This document shows positions 10,501 to 22,053 of a stretch of DNA of 53,557 nucleotides, piece by piece. The DNA comes from Sphaerosporella brunnea (lineage: Eukaryota; Ascomycota; Pezizomycetes; Pezizales; Pyronemataceae). The position numbers were made by a program, and so were the translations under genes. Within the stretch, counting starts at the first letter, position 1. Each line of letters begins with the position of its first letter. Below the pieces are notes generated by a model that saw only the letters and a list, made by a program, of their open reading frames with translations, searched no databases and had not been told where the DNA came from. The stretch lies in NCBI GenBank assembly GCA_008704415.1, contig VXIS01000330.1:1-53557 (forward strand), written 5' to 3'.

Positions 10501-13012
10501 TCCACAGTTATAGTGTCTTTGTCTCCTGCGTCGCCAATTTCGACCGTGATTGCATCAAGGAGGGTCTCAGAGCTTAATGGTTCGTATGAACATTGGATCC
10601 ACCGGAAAGCGCGGAGTGCTAGTCGAGGGGCGCTGCCTTTCTGATCACGAAGGCGCGTGTAGATCTCGTCGTAGGCGGCTGTCAGGGTGTCTGGAAGTGT
10701 GTTCAGACCGCGTCTTACGTCGTTTGGGGTGGCCATTTCGCAGAGAAAGGTGATCTGAAGCGCCGCTAGTTGGAACCTGGCAGCTATCAGTCAGTTTTGC
10801 GCTCGTCAGCATGTGAAGTGGTTATGGTCAGCTTACATTCCCGTGGATCGTTTGCAAAGGACGTCGCATATTTCAACCTTGAGCTCTGAGGAGACAACAC
10901 CATGAAGCAGTTTCCTCTCAGCAATAGAGCTCTGAACCTTCGTTTCTACAAACTGTTTGATGTCGTTGACATTATCGTCAGATTGCAACTCAATTCTAGG
11001 AAACATATTAAACTGCAAGAGAATGTCCGTGTCCATTCGAGTCGTCGCAAAAATCTTGACTAGATTCTTTGATCTTTCGATGACATGCATCAGTGACTGC
11101 AGCAAATCCATCCGTGTGCCGCTTTCGACTTCGTCCAAGGCATCAATACAAATCGTCGTCTGAGGATATATATCCGTGAGTTGGACGAGGAGCTCCTGGC
11201 TTTCTGCAAGCCTCAGCAGCGACGACGTTTGCCCCTTGCTTTCCCGTTCTTGATAGATATCGATGACCGGCTTCAGGAGTCTGTCCTTTTCGGACTCAGC
11301 CTGGCACAGCTGTTGGATAAGCGTGTTCAGGATGCTCTCGGGATTTCGGCGATCTTCTTCGGCTCTATTACAGTAGAAATACGCCAACTTCTCCCCAGCT
11401 GGATTCGAAAGGAAAGAATCGACGACAGTTGACGCGATGTATGTTTTGCCGGCTCCAGCTAGACGGGTGAGCAGGTAAGACGAGAACTGGTCAGGCGGAG
11501 TGCGGGAACTTACGGATTCCGTGCAGTAGTAACAACTTCGAAGCGCTCGATGATCTCCAAGCGCGGTACTCCTCCTTCTTAAAGAGCCAGTCGCCAGTGC
11601 CTTTTAGGCGCCCCTCACTGATACGTGCGTGGTGGTCTGTGTAAGCGATTGTGGATATCCATTTTAGAATCTGGGTTCTCTTGGATCCTACTACAGTGTG
11701 AGTGGACCAATCGCTATTTGGGGACGTTTTGGATGGGCTTTGGTACCTTCTAGTATTTGCTGTATGTTGTCGACTTGAGGTCCAAGGCGTGACGTTATCG
11801 TGTTGACATCGTCCAGTAGCATTCGAAGCTGCTCGAACTCCGCCCCTGTAGCTACATAGTGTCAACGTTGCGCGCTTTTTCGCGGTGTGGCTGAATAATA
11901 CATTGAGCTTGGGCGACAGCAGCGTCCTGTCCTACTGTTTTCTCCCAGCCCTCAACAGCGACGAGGTAGCTGGAAATCTCTCCCGTGGAAAAAACTGCCT
12001 TGAAGTGGTTATCTGAGAAATAATTAGCGGGGGCACAGTCTTGTCCGACGAGAACATTTACCTTTCGACCTCTTGATAGCTTGGGCAAGGAACTTCAATA
12101 CTGCTGTGTAAAGCCGAAGCATTGATTTCTCCAGGTTTGCCGAAGAAGGGGAAACTCCGTTGAGATAGAGAAGCTCGTAGATCTTGCACCTGTCAATGAT
12201 ACAGGCAGTCTTCTCAAGCCCTATCAAAATCTCATCTACTGTTTCCTGTTTATCCAGGCAGAGCTGCGGAGCATCCTTAGCCAGTTCAACTTGATGGTTT
12301 AATGGCTCGAACCGACCTTCAGAAGGAATCGAAACCCGGCCCACGGCAGCGCTGCATGCACGGGATCAAATTGGACGACGATGTCTCCGATGTCCTTGAA
12401 CTTGTCTACCCAGCCCAGGATTTTCATCCCGACATCTCTCAACACGATTTCGTCCCCCCGGAATTTAATCTTCCAAGACTTTCCTTCTTTCTCCTCCATA
12501 ATTCCTTCTGTCATGGTCCTTAGGCTGGACGTGATCTCCCGGGCGTCGACTGTAGTGTCGATTGCTAGAAGCGTTTCGCGCTCGTGCAGCGACAGCTCGC
12601 TGCTGTTCAAGGCCCTGTTCCACAAAGATTGAGCTTCGATATTGCCGATCGCTGTCGAGGTGGGTTGTTCTTCACTTCCTGTCCGGATGTGTGCCGTATC
12701 ATTCACCGTCGCCGTCGCAGATGTTGGCTCAGAATGACTTGCTGGATCTGGTCCGAGAGTTGTGCGCCGGCCCGTGCCTCCAGGCTGCGACCCCTGCGGT
12801 GGCTCGGTTGATGCTGTACGCTGTCGCGGTGGGGGCGTAGGCGCTCCGGTCGATGGTGTTGTCGTTTCTTTCAGACCGGTCGTCCCAGGGAGCACTGAGA
12901 GGCTGGATGAAATTGCCATTGAAAGAGCCGTTAGTGGCTCGCCATTGTTCCGGCGTTGTCGTCGGAATAATCCGGATAATACATCTCGTTTCCTAGGCTT
13001 CTTGTCCGACAT
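7548..13012 (-). CDS. NLR protein: NWD-type N-terminus, NACHT, ankyrin repeats
   Basis: This is a predicted cytosolic STAND NTPase of the fungal NLR type, a class that includes incompatibility and non-self receptors. Seven exons: 13012-12317, 12263-12062, 12012-11902, 11851-11747, 11690-11514, 11458-10837 and 10776-7548, with six GT-AG introns of 49-60 bp. They total 5142 nt, or 1713 codons plus stop. Residues about 1-130 are a disordered basic/Pro/Thr leader. About 135-400 match the NWD NACHT N-terminal domain (SLWNRAL, VQFDPVHAALPWAGF). NACHT follows: Walker A GIPGAGKT at 429-436, formed across intron 5; Walker B ICIDALDEV near 535; sensor FATTRMD; FAHLSVDEYL near 750. From about 913 to the end are about 23 ankyrin units of 33 residues, nearly identical. 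The first intron's GTCGGT donor is weak. The ATG at 13012 was chosen over an in-frame ATG at 13216. No frameshift or stop seen. Confidence 0.88.
7600..9930 (-). repeat. 99-bp tandem repeat array encoding ankyrin units
   Basis: About 23 head-to-tail units of 99 bp each encode one ankyrin repeat with the frame [18 protein letters not shown]. Variation is concentrated in the residues just after SAA and after TPLL, that is, the beta-hairpin and inner-helix face. The rest is almost invariant. The unit read at 9510-9610 is 30 bp longer because of an internal microduplication of a GCGGCCGAGA-type segment. The array is much richer in GC than its flanks. Confidence 0.9.
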
Positions 13013-13554
13013 CTTCACGGATTTTGCGGGTATTCCGTTCGGCTGGTAAGGTGGACAGTCGGGATCGCGTTTGCAGCCGAGCCTTCGCTGCTCGGGTTGG
13101 GATGTTGGAATACGGTTTCCGATGCCAGTGAATAGCTTGCGCGAGCGTGCGGAAAAGAGGGGGTGCTCGAGTGCGGCTGACTCAGTTCGCTGCAGAGACA
13201 ACGCAGCAGGCGCCACGTTTGCGCGCGGGGACCATCTACAGCATGGTTATTGGCGCTCCACCGCAGTTTGCTCCGCCTCAGGCAAAACAGCACGCAGCAG
13301 GCAAACGCTTGGAGGGCGGGAGTCTGCCAGAACGCCGCTGGATCGCTCGCTGCGTGGCCGTGACAGACTGGGAGTGCCTTCGCGGACGTTGCGCAGGACA
13401 GGATTACTCAAGGTAGGCTGAAAGACCGGCTGGCTGGAAATCGAGTGGCGCAGAAGATCCAATAGGATGCTGCGGACTTTGAGGGACCTTTTCTGCAATC
13501 CTTTTGGGCAACGTCGCAGTCATGCGGCGACGAAATCAAAACGCATCCGGATAC
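13013..13554. other. 5' flank of the ankyrin NLR, no separate gene
   Basis: This region presumably holds the promoter of the minus-strand NLR. No core promoter motif is convincing. A 20-bp GGGAGTGCCTTCGCGG-type segment at 13368-13388 recurs at 14309-14325, so some of it is repeat-derived. Confidence 0.35.
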
Positions 13555-13860
13555 AGTAGAACCTCTCTATAAGAATACCCCTTATAAGAATAACCTCTAT
13601 ATAAGACTGCGTGGCCCCGGTCCCGACGGTTTTGTATGGGAAATAAGAATTTTTTTTTATTAGAATATTCTTATAAAAACGCGAAAAATTTGTATGGTAT
13701 TCTTATAAAAAGTGCGGCTGAGCAGCGCTGGGAAAAAGCAATTAACGCCCCTTTTTTCGTCCGTGTGCCGCGTTCTTTTTCACCGCTCCGCATCACCAGT
13801 CATCACTCGTACGCCAAGCCAACCTCCATGTAAGAATACCCGCCATAAGACTACGCCCCG
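13555..13860. mobile_element. Degraded pogo/Fot1-like terminal sequence
   Basis: After a TA at 13553-13554 the sequence CAGTAGAACCTCTCTATAAG opens as pogo/Fot1-type terminal repeats do. AAGAATA blocks occur in both orientations through 13700. A shorter direct copy of the same start (AACCTCCATGTAAGAATACC) lies at 13826. No matching right end and no transposase were found. Confidence 0.4.
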
Positions 13861-14673
13861 CTGAAGCCTGGAAACACGTTCCTGCAGCACCCAAGACACA
13901 CCCAAATCGCGACTCCACAGCTCTTAATCCGATTTTTCGTGGTGTGTAATGCGGTGTCGGTGTGCAGCCAGTACTACGCACGCGAACACTGCGAATATTC
14001 TCTTGAAGGATTGAGAAACGTTCTTCTCGCGGCTTTGGACGCTTCCATCAACCGCTGCTACAATCACTGTGTACGGGTGATGGAGGCCTATAGTGCGGGT
14101 TTTGATCAGCGGGTGTATAAAGGGCATCGTCAGGTTGTATGTATAGATAAGTCAAAATGGTAGATTGAAGGTGGAAACAAAAAAACAAATCAAAAATCAC
14201 AGGAAATCACTTGATTCTCCCGATCGGGCGATATTTTTTATGATATATTCGCGTGCAAAAGGTGGCTTTTGGCACACTGCGTTTTAACGCGTCCCCAACA
14301 TGACAGACCGGGAGTGCCTTCGCGGCCGGTGGCGGATCTGCCGAGCGAGGAACCAAGGTTTCGCGTGGCGCACGTTTGTTGGTTCCAGTGCCGCCTTAAA
14401 CCGGAGTCCACGTTGAAAATAGGTAAATTGTTTTTTCGATTTCCAAATCGGGATTTTTAAAATGATTTTTAACAAAAAATCGCTTGAAACCCCGCGTTTT
14501 TTTCGGCGAAAATCCGCGCCGGTTTTTTTGCTTAAGAAACTGGCTTGGTCTCCTCCTCGCCTCGCTGCTTGCGAAAGCATTGAGCTCTGGAGTAGCTACC
14601 ACTGGATGTGGTTTTGAAGGAGTATGGGCTCTGGTCTCTTAGAGAACGCGATCCGTTCGATGCTTGAATATAT

Positions 14674-15294
14674 GAGTAAAGGTCTACAATGCCCGTCTGG
14701 CGCCTATTATGTTTTATAGTGCCCGACCGGTTTTAAATACACGCCACAACAAAAGAACGCGTAGAAATGGCAAGCAAAATCGTCACATAAAAACTATCAT
14801 TGGTAGGAGACATTTACGCACTCGCGTACCGTAGAATATCCTGCATAAACTTGTAAAGGACAGTCATCGTGAACGCAGACTTATGAGACATCGAGTGCGG
14901 TCCGATTTTTTGACGCGATAGATGAACTTGATTTCTGCATTGAGCGCCCAGTCTTGCATTGCTTTCTGGAACACAGCAAAAGTCGGAAATCATTGGCCTT
15001 CGTGTAACGACATGTTGAGGTTACGCGTGGAGGATCACGGGCGGGAAGACGTGCGGGTGAGGAGACGTATGAGCCGGGGTGGGGGGGGGGCGTGCAAGTG
15101 GACGACGGCACAGAGATGCAGACACCTTGCAATAATTCTCTTCTCTCAGTCACAGACGGGCATTATGGACTTTTCTTTTGACAAGTTTTTTTTTTTTTGT
15201 TTTCCGCGTTATTTTGTTGCGGTGCGGGTATTTAAAACCAGTCGGGCATTATAAAACCTTATAAGCGCCAGACGGGCATTGCAGACCTTTGCTC
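14674..15294. mobile_element. MULE-like miniature element with about 93-bp inverted repeats
   Basis: The ends are long inverted repeats. The left begins GAGTAAAGGTCTACAATGCC; the right, read in reverse complement, begins GAGCAAAGGTCTGCAATGCC. Similarity extends about 93 bp inward. The 10-bp flanks TTGAATATAT and TGGAAGATAT agree at 8 of 10 positions, consistent with an old Mutator-type target duplication. The 621-bp element has no coding capacity. Confidence 0.7.
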
Positions 15295-15358
15295 TGGAAG
15301 ATATTACCCTTCAACGAAGAGCTGCCCGATTAGGAGGTTAGCACCTATCAGTCACATA

Positions 15359-15564
15359 CCGTATTAACTCAGATATAAGAGACACTTCCGTTTTAGTACT
15401 AGTGCCATTTCAGGGCGCGCTACGCCGTAAACACCCTAGCGTCCTCTACGACGTCCCCGCGGTCCACCAATTGTATATTGGGCTAGCTCTAAAATGGTTA
15501 GCACCGCCTTTGAAAACGCGCTAGTCCCAAAATGGAAGTGTCTCTTATATCTGAGTCAATACGG
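15359..15564. mobile_element. Tc1/mariner-type MITE, copy 1
   Basis: Inverted repeats begin CCGTATTAACTCAGATATAA on the left and CCGTATTGACTCAGATATAA on the right (reverse complement), flanked on both sides by TA. The repeats run about 38 bp. The interior is non-coding. A second family member lies at 21207-21448. Confidence 0.8.
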
Positions 15565-15566
15565 TA

Positions 15567-16356
15567 CTAGGACCTAAGAAAGATAATCAATGCACTACCA
15601 CGCCCTCATATCGACGTGTCTCCTGCGCGACGTGCTCGACGAAACAAAAAAACAAGTATTCGGACAACTCAGAGCCCCCTGTCCCACAGCTAAGCCACGC
15701 AGAAGAATTTTTCGTTGCGCAATTGCGTTTGGTGGGGTTGGGGCTTGTTACACAAGGTGTCTGGATATTCTTTTTTTTTTTTTTTCGGCTGGTAAATGCA
15801 AGGAAGGGTTCACGTCGGACACGCGCACGTATATATATATATAAAAAAAGACCTCTTGCGGGCGATTCATGCGGTGCGACAGGGATGCTGGGGACTTGGA
15901 AAAATGGCGAGGACAAACCACCACACAAACAATCGCCAACTCAGAAGTGAATAACTCAACGTCAACACGGAATTTTTAGATCCAGAACGATGGACTTTTC
16001 AAGCGAGAGCCCCTCTTTTGATCGCTCGAAGCTGGTTGCCGTATTTTGTTGTTGTGGTGGGATGAAGCAGCACACGGCGCGAAGAGGTTGTGTTTCCGCC
16101 GACCGCCTTTTTGTCTGGGAAAAAAAACACAACTTCATCAATCAAACCACCACATTTTTGCTCGGTTTTGGTAGCGTAGCAATGGGAGGTATTCTGTTTG
16201 GTGAATCCAATACAATATATGGCGAGTGGTCGAAGTAACATTTGAAGTTGCGTGGTAAGCCACAGTCTGGCGCGGTTCAGCCACAGAAAGGAATGGTGCT
16301 GCCTTAAAGAGGTGAGCTCCAGAGCTGGGGGGGGGGGGGGCCGTAGGTAAACAACC
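15567..16356. other. Geneless stretch
   Basis: A T run (15771-15785), an AT microsatellite (about 15830-15843) and a 14-base G run (16327-16340) are present. Short frames here have no recognisable domain. Confidence 0.45.
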
Positions 16357-16364
16357 TCTCGCGG

Positions 16365-16875
16365 CAGAGATGGCATTGACCCGGGGTCAGCGGGAAAACT
16401 GGATTGACCCGGCCGGGCTCGCTGATCATTGACACGATCAGCGACCGGACAACAAACACCTGACATATGGGTGAGGGTGCGGCGGCACAGCGACAGCGAC
16501 GGCCTCCTGAGGAGTTGACCTCAGCAAACTACATCTGCCTACCACAGGGTGCCAAACGGCTCGCGTCACTATGGAAGAGAGTTTCAAGAGCGGAGATTCC
16601 TTTGTAGTGGAACAATTAAAAATAATGAGAAAAACCGTCTCCAACCATCCACTCACAGGATTGAAAGCGCTGTATATACATACGATAGTTGCTGCTTGGA
16701 TAAGTAACTAGTCTCACGGGGGGGTTCTCACAAGTCAGATCTCAGCAGGAGTGGGAGCGGGTTTTGGGCGGCGACGCTGGTTCCCACGCGAAATTTTCAA
16801 CCCTAACCCCGATAACCAGTGGTTGACCACCCGTGGGACCGGTCATTCCATGTGACCAGGTCACTGCCATCTCTG
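16365..16875. mobile_element. Non-autonomous hAT element with 8-bp target duplication
   Basis: The element starts CAGAGATGGCATTGACC and ends with the matching inverted sequence GGTCACTGCCATCTCTG. It is flanked by identical 8-bp TCTCGCGG at 16357-16364 and 16876-16883. The CAGAG-type end, short inverted repeat and 8-bp duplication are hAT hallmarks. The 511-bp interior has no transposase. Confidence 0.82.
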
Positions 16876-17397
16876 TCTCGCGGGCGCGCTAGAGTGCTCT
16901 TGGCAAGGCTTGGCAAATGTCCCATTGTCGTGAGCCGTTACTAAACATCGAGTGATGTGTGGTGAGTGTGTGTTGTGATGCCGCGCCAAATCACACCTCG
17001 CTCTGCGCTCAATCGAACCGGCTTTACTGCTTTAACCCTGAGGTTACCTTGATCGCCGGCTGCAGCTACCTTGTGACTGAGCTGGAGCTAGCCATAGCTG
17101 TACCCGCACGTTTGAGCTCACAACTGCACCAATTTTGCAAAATCATGTGCTGTCACTCGCACTAAGCTGCTGATTCACCCCTCCGCCACCAAAAACTAGT
17201 GATTTTCAAACCTTTTCAACGCCACCACCACGCCATCAAACTTCCATCGTTTTGGGGTCTTTAAATTAACTAATTTTTTCGTTGGAAGGTCGGCGTTGGG
17301 GGGTTGTTCTGCGCGGCAACCCCCTGCCACGCTACCCCGGCTAGGTGTCAACCGTGCGATCATGTGCTTTCAGTAATGCAGACAACGCGTTACATAG

Positions 17398-17706
17398 TGG
17401 ATGACTTCCCGTAAGGTCTTGAAGGCTTTCTAAACCGGTTTACAGGGGGTGTTCCGATGGTTTTCGCTTCTAAACAGTTGAGAAGTAGGCCTTCCAGACT
17501 GCTCGTCTGGAACTTCTAAAGGTTTGGAAAACTCGCTGCGATTGGTTGGAAAGCACGGGGTGTACATTGCTTGGCGCCAAAAAATTCAAAAAGTGGGTTG
17601 CTGACTGTACACTCTTTTCTGCCGCGTCTAGAAGTCTGGAGTTACGGGAAGGGGTTTCGACCCGAACCAAAGCTTTATCCTTCCAGACCTTACGGGAAGT
17701 CATCCA
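17398..17706. mobile_element. MITE with TGGATGACTTCCCGTAAGG ends
   Basis: A 309-bp segment is bounded by inverted repeats reading TGGATGACTTCCCGTAAGG from each end, with weaker similarity further in. No target duplication is evident. The core ACTTCCCGTAAG also appears in the ends of the element at 35887-36293. Confidence 0.65.
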
Positions 17707-19249
17707 GTGAGTGCAGCGAAGATTTCAACGCCCGTCGCCACAACCTCCTCCTGCCACAAAGACGCCGCACATTATCCCGCTGCAAATCTTCTACACACAG
17801 AACCGAAAATCGCTTCGCAACTCAACGTTGCCAGCCTTCAACCCGCGGTGCGAAATTACCTTGAGCCTGGAAACACTGTGTCGCAGTTACCATCTAAGGG
17901 TCGACCTGGATCACCGATTGAACAGCCGCCAGCCAAAAAAAAAATCAATGCGGCCACCCCAAAGGCCCAGGCTTCATGCCTCTCGTGGAAATTCTCTTCC
18001 TTCATAAGCTATAAGAGGTTGCAACCGCTTCAGAGCCAGAAGATCGGGAAAGCGGCGAGTAGGGATACTGCTGGGCCGTTGGTATCTCCCACAATAACGA
18101 CGCTGAGTGAGCTGCCAAGGAGTTCTGCGGCAGCTGGGGCAGCCGCCGGGACACAACTTGTCATACACTGCCTTATTCATTCATTCAAAAGAATATCAGT
18201 CGTACCTTATGTATATATTTATTTTTTTGCTTTGTTGAAGGGGCTGCCGGGGAAGCCGCCGGGAGTGTCTCTTGAGGAGGAGGCCGGCAACTCGCAGGTG
18301 CAAATGAGCTTTACCTTCACTGCCGAGCATTTCCACCAGCTTTAAATTTCGCGTTTTGAATCGTTTGGCTACGCGCTATACATTTTGTGTGGCTACCCGT
18401 CGGCGGGCCCTCGCGTGGACGGTCGGCAACGGTGCTCGCCGCATGGATCGCTCTCCGCCGGCAGCGGGGCTAAGCGACCGCCCCGCTCGAAGCAACGGCG
18501 ATCCCCTCAGCACATTCGCTTATCGGACTCGGCGCCAAGCCGCACATCCCCGCCCCAACACGCGTAAATTCTCACGGCTCTTCAACTTCATGGTGCTGCA
18601 TCTCTTCTGGCGGTTTTTGATGGTGGGTTCGCGCGCGCATCGACTGCTCGCCAATCGACTCGGGCGCATGCAGGAGTCGCCCCGTGCGTCGGCCGGCTAC
18701 GCTCAAAACGGAGCCACCCAGCAAATGTCGCGCATAGCTCAGGCTCGTGAACGATAGTTCCCCGCAAATGCGCGCTACAGTAAGTCCACATACAATTACC
18801 TTGTTTTTTTCCTTTTTGACTTCGCGTGATGGAGTACGGTCTGCAATCATTGCACAGGCAGGGTTAGGGTTATATTTTTAACGTGGGGGCGTCAGTCGAG
18901 GTGGCGACGTTGAATCCAGCAGCAAATACCCCCAAATCGACGTGATGCGTGGACCTGAGATCCCTCAGGTGAAGCGAGCGGCAGTGCTGACCTTTTGGTC
19001 GTTTGGAAATGGCGATTTTAAACGTCCCAGTCCGCAGGATAACGGTGAGCACCGGTCATGGCGGGAGAGAGCCAAGCCAATGCCCTGCAGATAAGTAATG
19101 AAGCGGCAGGTCCTTGGTACGGCGCGCAATATGAAGAGCTAGCAGAAAGGGAGAAGCTTTTGGTGGACGCTGTGGATGGTCCGCCATCGAACGGGTGATG
19201 CATGAGCATCACCAGATCTATCGCCGCAAATCCCGCGTTAAACCCCAGG
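17707..19249. other. Geneless or unrecognised stretch
   Basis: Frames at 17707-18345 and 18356-18757 stay open for 212 and 133 codons but start without ATG and show no family features. A telomere-like GGGTTAGGGTTA occurs at about 18862. No gene claimed. Confidence 0.4.
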
Positions 19250-19345
19250 CCGCCTACGATTGGCCGAAGAAGGCCTGGCAATTCCCGAAGACGCGATCGT
19301 CTACAGTGACGAGACGTGGGTTGAGTCCAACAAGACCTTATTGAC
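19250..19345 (+). pseudogene. DDE transposase remnant (Tc1/mariner-like)
   Basis: A short frame reads LAEEGLAIPEDAIVYSDETW. The IVYSDET block resembles the second catalytic aspartate region of Tc1/mariner transposases. Frame is lost on both sides. The stretch is too short for firm assignment. Confidence 0.35.
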
Positions 19346-19934
19346 CGCCAGCGCGCTGCTTTCCGCAACAAGTGTCGGCTGGTGTTAAGGTATCATGGGA
19401 AGAACTGTTTTAATGGTAGCGGTGAGTATACCATGTGGTTGCGGGTCGGAGCCAGGCCAGCGTTCATCACACAGACAACGGCTGCTTTTTGGACACACGA
19501 TTCCAGCTGAAGTTGCGGTGAGGAGTATAGAAGAGAGGAGAGTTGTTCTTTTTCCAGCTACGTACAGTTCCGGGTATTTATTATACCCCGGTGGCAAAGC
19601 ACTATCCACATTTCCCTTTTTCTCTTTTCCATCCTTTTCCTTTGTGGCTCCGTGATCCGACATCCGAGCCGAGCCACTGCTTACACAACCACACAGCCGC
19701 GCGAGTAGACGAGCGTGAGCCCCATCTAGAAGCGGAGAGCAGCTTGATGCACAAACCGGGCGCGATATGATGTCCCATGGGTATTGGCAGTGCTCCCTTG
19801 CCGAATCGCCACCAGCTCGGCAAAGTCCTTCGAGCCTGGATGAAAAAATCCTTTTAGAAATGCTGCGTGACGCCGGAATAAGCGCATCTTCCGACGGTCG
19901 TGCCAGTGTCGCTCACCGCAAACTGGCGTCGAGT
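19346..19934. other. Geneless stretch
   Basis: Nothing recognisable between the transposase remnant and the hAT element. Confidence 0.4.
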
Positions 19935-19942
19935 GACCCATC

Positions 19943-21055
19943 TCGTGATGGACTTAAGCCGAGCTGGCTCGAGTTAAAGCCTCGAGCCTCGAGCAAAGCC
20001 GCGCGAAGCCTGACCCTTCGGCGAGCCGAGCCGGCTCGAGCCTTTTGTTATAGCTCCGCAAAGTAGGGGGAGACATCCCGTCGGCGGGGCGAAGATGAAA
20101 CGTACGGGCCCAAGGCGGGTTGATCGAGAACGTTATGTGGAATTCCTTCAGTGCGAACCTCACACCCCCTTCGCGACACCACCCCTATTTACCAAGCATG
20201 CCCGCACCAGATCCCGGATGCTCTTAACCGCCAGGCCAACAGTGGTATCGACAGTCCGACGCCACCCGCTATCTCTGCGAGCCAAGCATCAACCTCGACC
20301 ATGATCCGCTTGCCTGGTGAACGTCGCTATCCCATTGTTGCGGAAATGGCGCGTGACTATCTTGCCATCCCCGCCAAGCGAGCTGCTCCTTTCCCAGGCT
20401 GGACAGGTTGTAACCAAGAAGCGAACCCCCATGCTCGAGGAATCCGGCAGTGCAGTTTTGCTGCTCAAAGGCTGGCTCAATCACAAGAGCCTCGATGACT
20501 GCGAACTTCAGGCATCGATGATAATTCTACAAACAGCAGGGATGCCGCCGATGGACAGAGAGAGCTTGAGGATGCTTTCCGTAGCGACCATAAAGATGCG
20601 GGAGAGCGCCAGGGTCATGCCGAGGTATCGTCGGCCGGGCAGAGCGAGGTATCGTCGCCGGGGAGAGCGAGGGTACGGCGGCCGGTAGAGCGAGAGTCCG
20701 GCGGCTAGGCAGAGCCCGGGTAGGGCGGCCGGTTACAGCACCGGTTGCTTACTTTATTAAGACCACCTTAGCCGGAAAGAACGCGGGGATGGTGCCCAAG
20801 GTGTTGGCGACGATGCCATGGTAATGGCCAGGAGCGTCTGGACGAGGGCGACGCCGAGGGCATGGACGCAGAGCAGGAAGCTAAGCCAGAAGGCATTGAT
20901 TCCGGATCAGATCTGTCGGATATATACGAGTATAGCGACGTCTGTGTGCAACCTCTTATTTACTGGCTCGTACATCGTAAACTGTCTGGCAGTTCGAGCC
21001 AAAGCTCGAGCTTTTCAGGCTCGGCTCGCCTCGGCTCGGTTTGTGTCCACCACTA
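19943..21055 (+). mobile_element. hAT element remnant with 8-bp target duplication
   Basis: The 1113-bp element is flanked by perfect 8-bp GACCCATC (19935-19942 and 21056-21063). The ends are TCGTGATGGAC and, in reverse complement on the right, TAGTGGTGGAC. Subterminal regions are rich in GCTCGAG and CGAGCC motifs, as expected for transposase-binding repeats. The interior retains the C-terminal dimerisation region of a hAT transposase on the plus strand. Confidence 0.85.
20320..20475 (+). pseudogene. hAT transposase C-terminal dimerisation domain, frameshifted
   Basis: Frame one reads RRYPIVAEMARDYLAIPA. After a frame change at about 20376 a second frame reads SELLLSQAGQVVTKKR and continues to LLLKGWL. 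These are the two halves of the hAT dimerisation signature (YP-LA-DYL-IPA, then FS-AG, then L--W). No DDE or BED part is present, so the element cannot encode its own transposase. Confidence 0.75.
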
Positions 21056-21206
21056 GACCCATCATAATCGTGCACGTCGAGGAGGATGATCACGGCTCAA
21101 CCTGTGTAATGAGCCGAGCGTGGATTTGGAGGATTGTTCTTGAGTCACGTGAGTGGCCGCGACATATATTGCCGCTCTTATAACCTTAGCAATAATCTTA
21201 CCACTA

Positions 21207-21448
21207 CCGTATTGACTCGGGTATAAGAGACACCCCCCATTTTGGGAATAGCGCCATTTTGTGGCGCACTAAGCCGTTTTGGGGTGCGCTAAACCGTATG
21301 GTGTGGCTTGGCGCGATAACATGCATATTGGGACGCTTACGGTTTAGCGCACCCCAAAACGGCTTAGCATGCCCAAAGCGGCTTAGTGCGCCACAAAATG
21401 GCGCTATTCCCAAAATGGGGGGTGTCTCTTATACCCGAGTCAATACGG
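21207..21448. mobile_element. Tc1/mariner-type MITE, copy 2 (near-perfect palindrome)
   Basis: Arms of about 90-115 bp are almost perfect inverted copies, so the element can fold into one long hairpin. Ends read CCGTATTGACTCGGGTATAA. TA precedes the left end; the right flank is TG, probably a mutated TA. The right arm has an extra segment of about 19 bp (AAGCCGCTTTGGGCATGCT). Same family as 15359-15564 by its ends. Confidence 0.8.
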
Positions 21449-21449
21449 T

Positions 21450-22053
21450 GTCTTACATCCTGAGAGTACGCGTTCCATGTAGGTCCAATTAATTACCTTC
21501 GCCATTGCCTTTTACGGTATTATCGCTCTTCAGTAATCCGGAACGTTTCGCCGCACACACACATCGTGTTACCCCCTTTTTCCGATAGACGCGACGGCGA
21601 CAACTGGATTCGACCCAAGCGCATCATGCATTCCCAATCGCACGCCATCGCGCAAGACGTCGCGCCTGGCGAAAATTTGGATCAGCAGCAGCAGCTAATG
21701 GATGATGCGGAAGACGCGTCGGAAACGGGCAAACTTGACGAAGCACGATCCATCCCAACTTGTCGAACCCCTTATTGAACAGCGAAATGCACCTGCTACG
21801 AATCCAATTGTTTTTTTTTTTTTTCCAAAGATGTGGTGCATCCGCCACACTACTGCGGAGCGTGCGGCCGGATTGACGCGAATTCATCAGCCAATTTTGC
21901 GCACCGCTTCCCACGTGGAGATCCCAATCGTGTGGAGTAGGCAATATCTTTTTTTTTTTTTTTTTTTAAGCCCCTGGGCCAGTCATTCAAATGCGGAAAT
22001 GCTGAAGAGAGCATGCTCGAACCCTCCGAGTGTGGCAGCCGCCTTGTCTGACT
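21450..22053. other. Geneless stretch with T runs
   Basis: Two long T runs (about 21811-21824 and 21949-21967) are present. This may be the degraded 5' end of the gypsy element that follows. No LTR pair was recognised. Confidence 0.35.

Noticed and set aside
17707..18757. Two open frames of 212 and 133 codons
   Set aside because: Neither starts with ATG, neither shows a domain, and the first begins at the end of a MITE.
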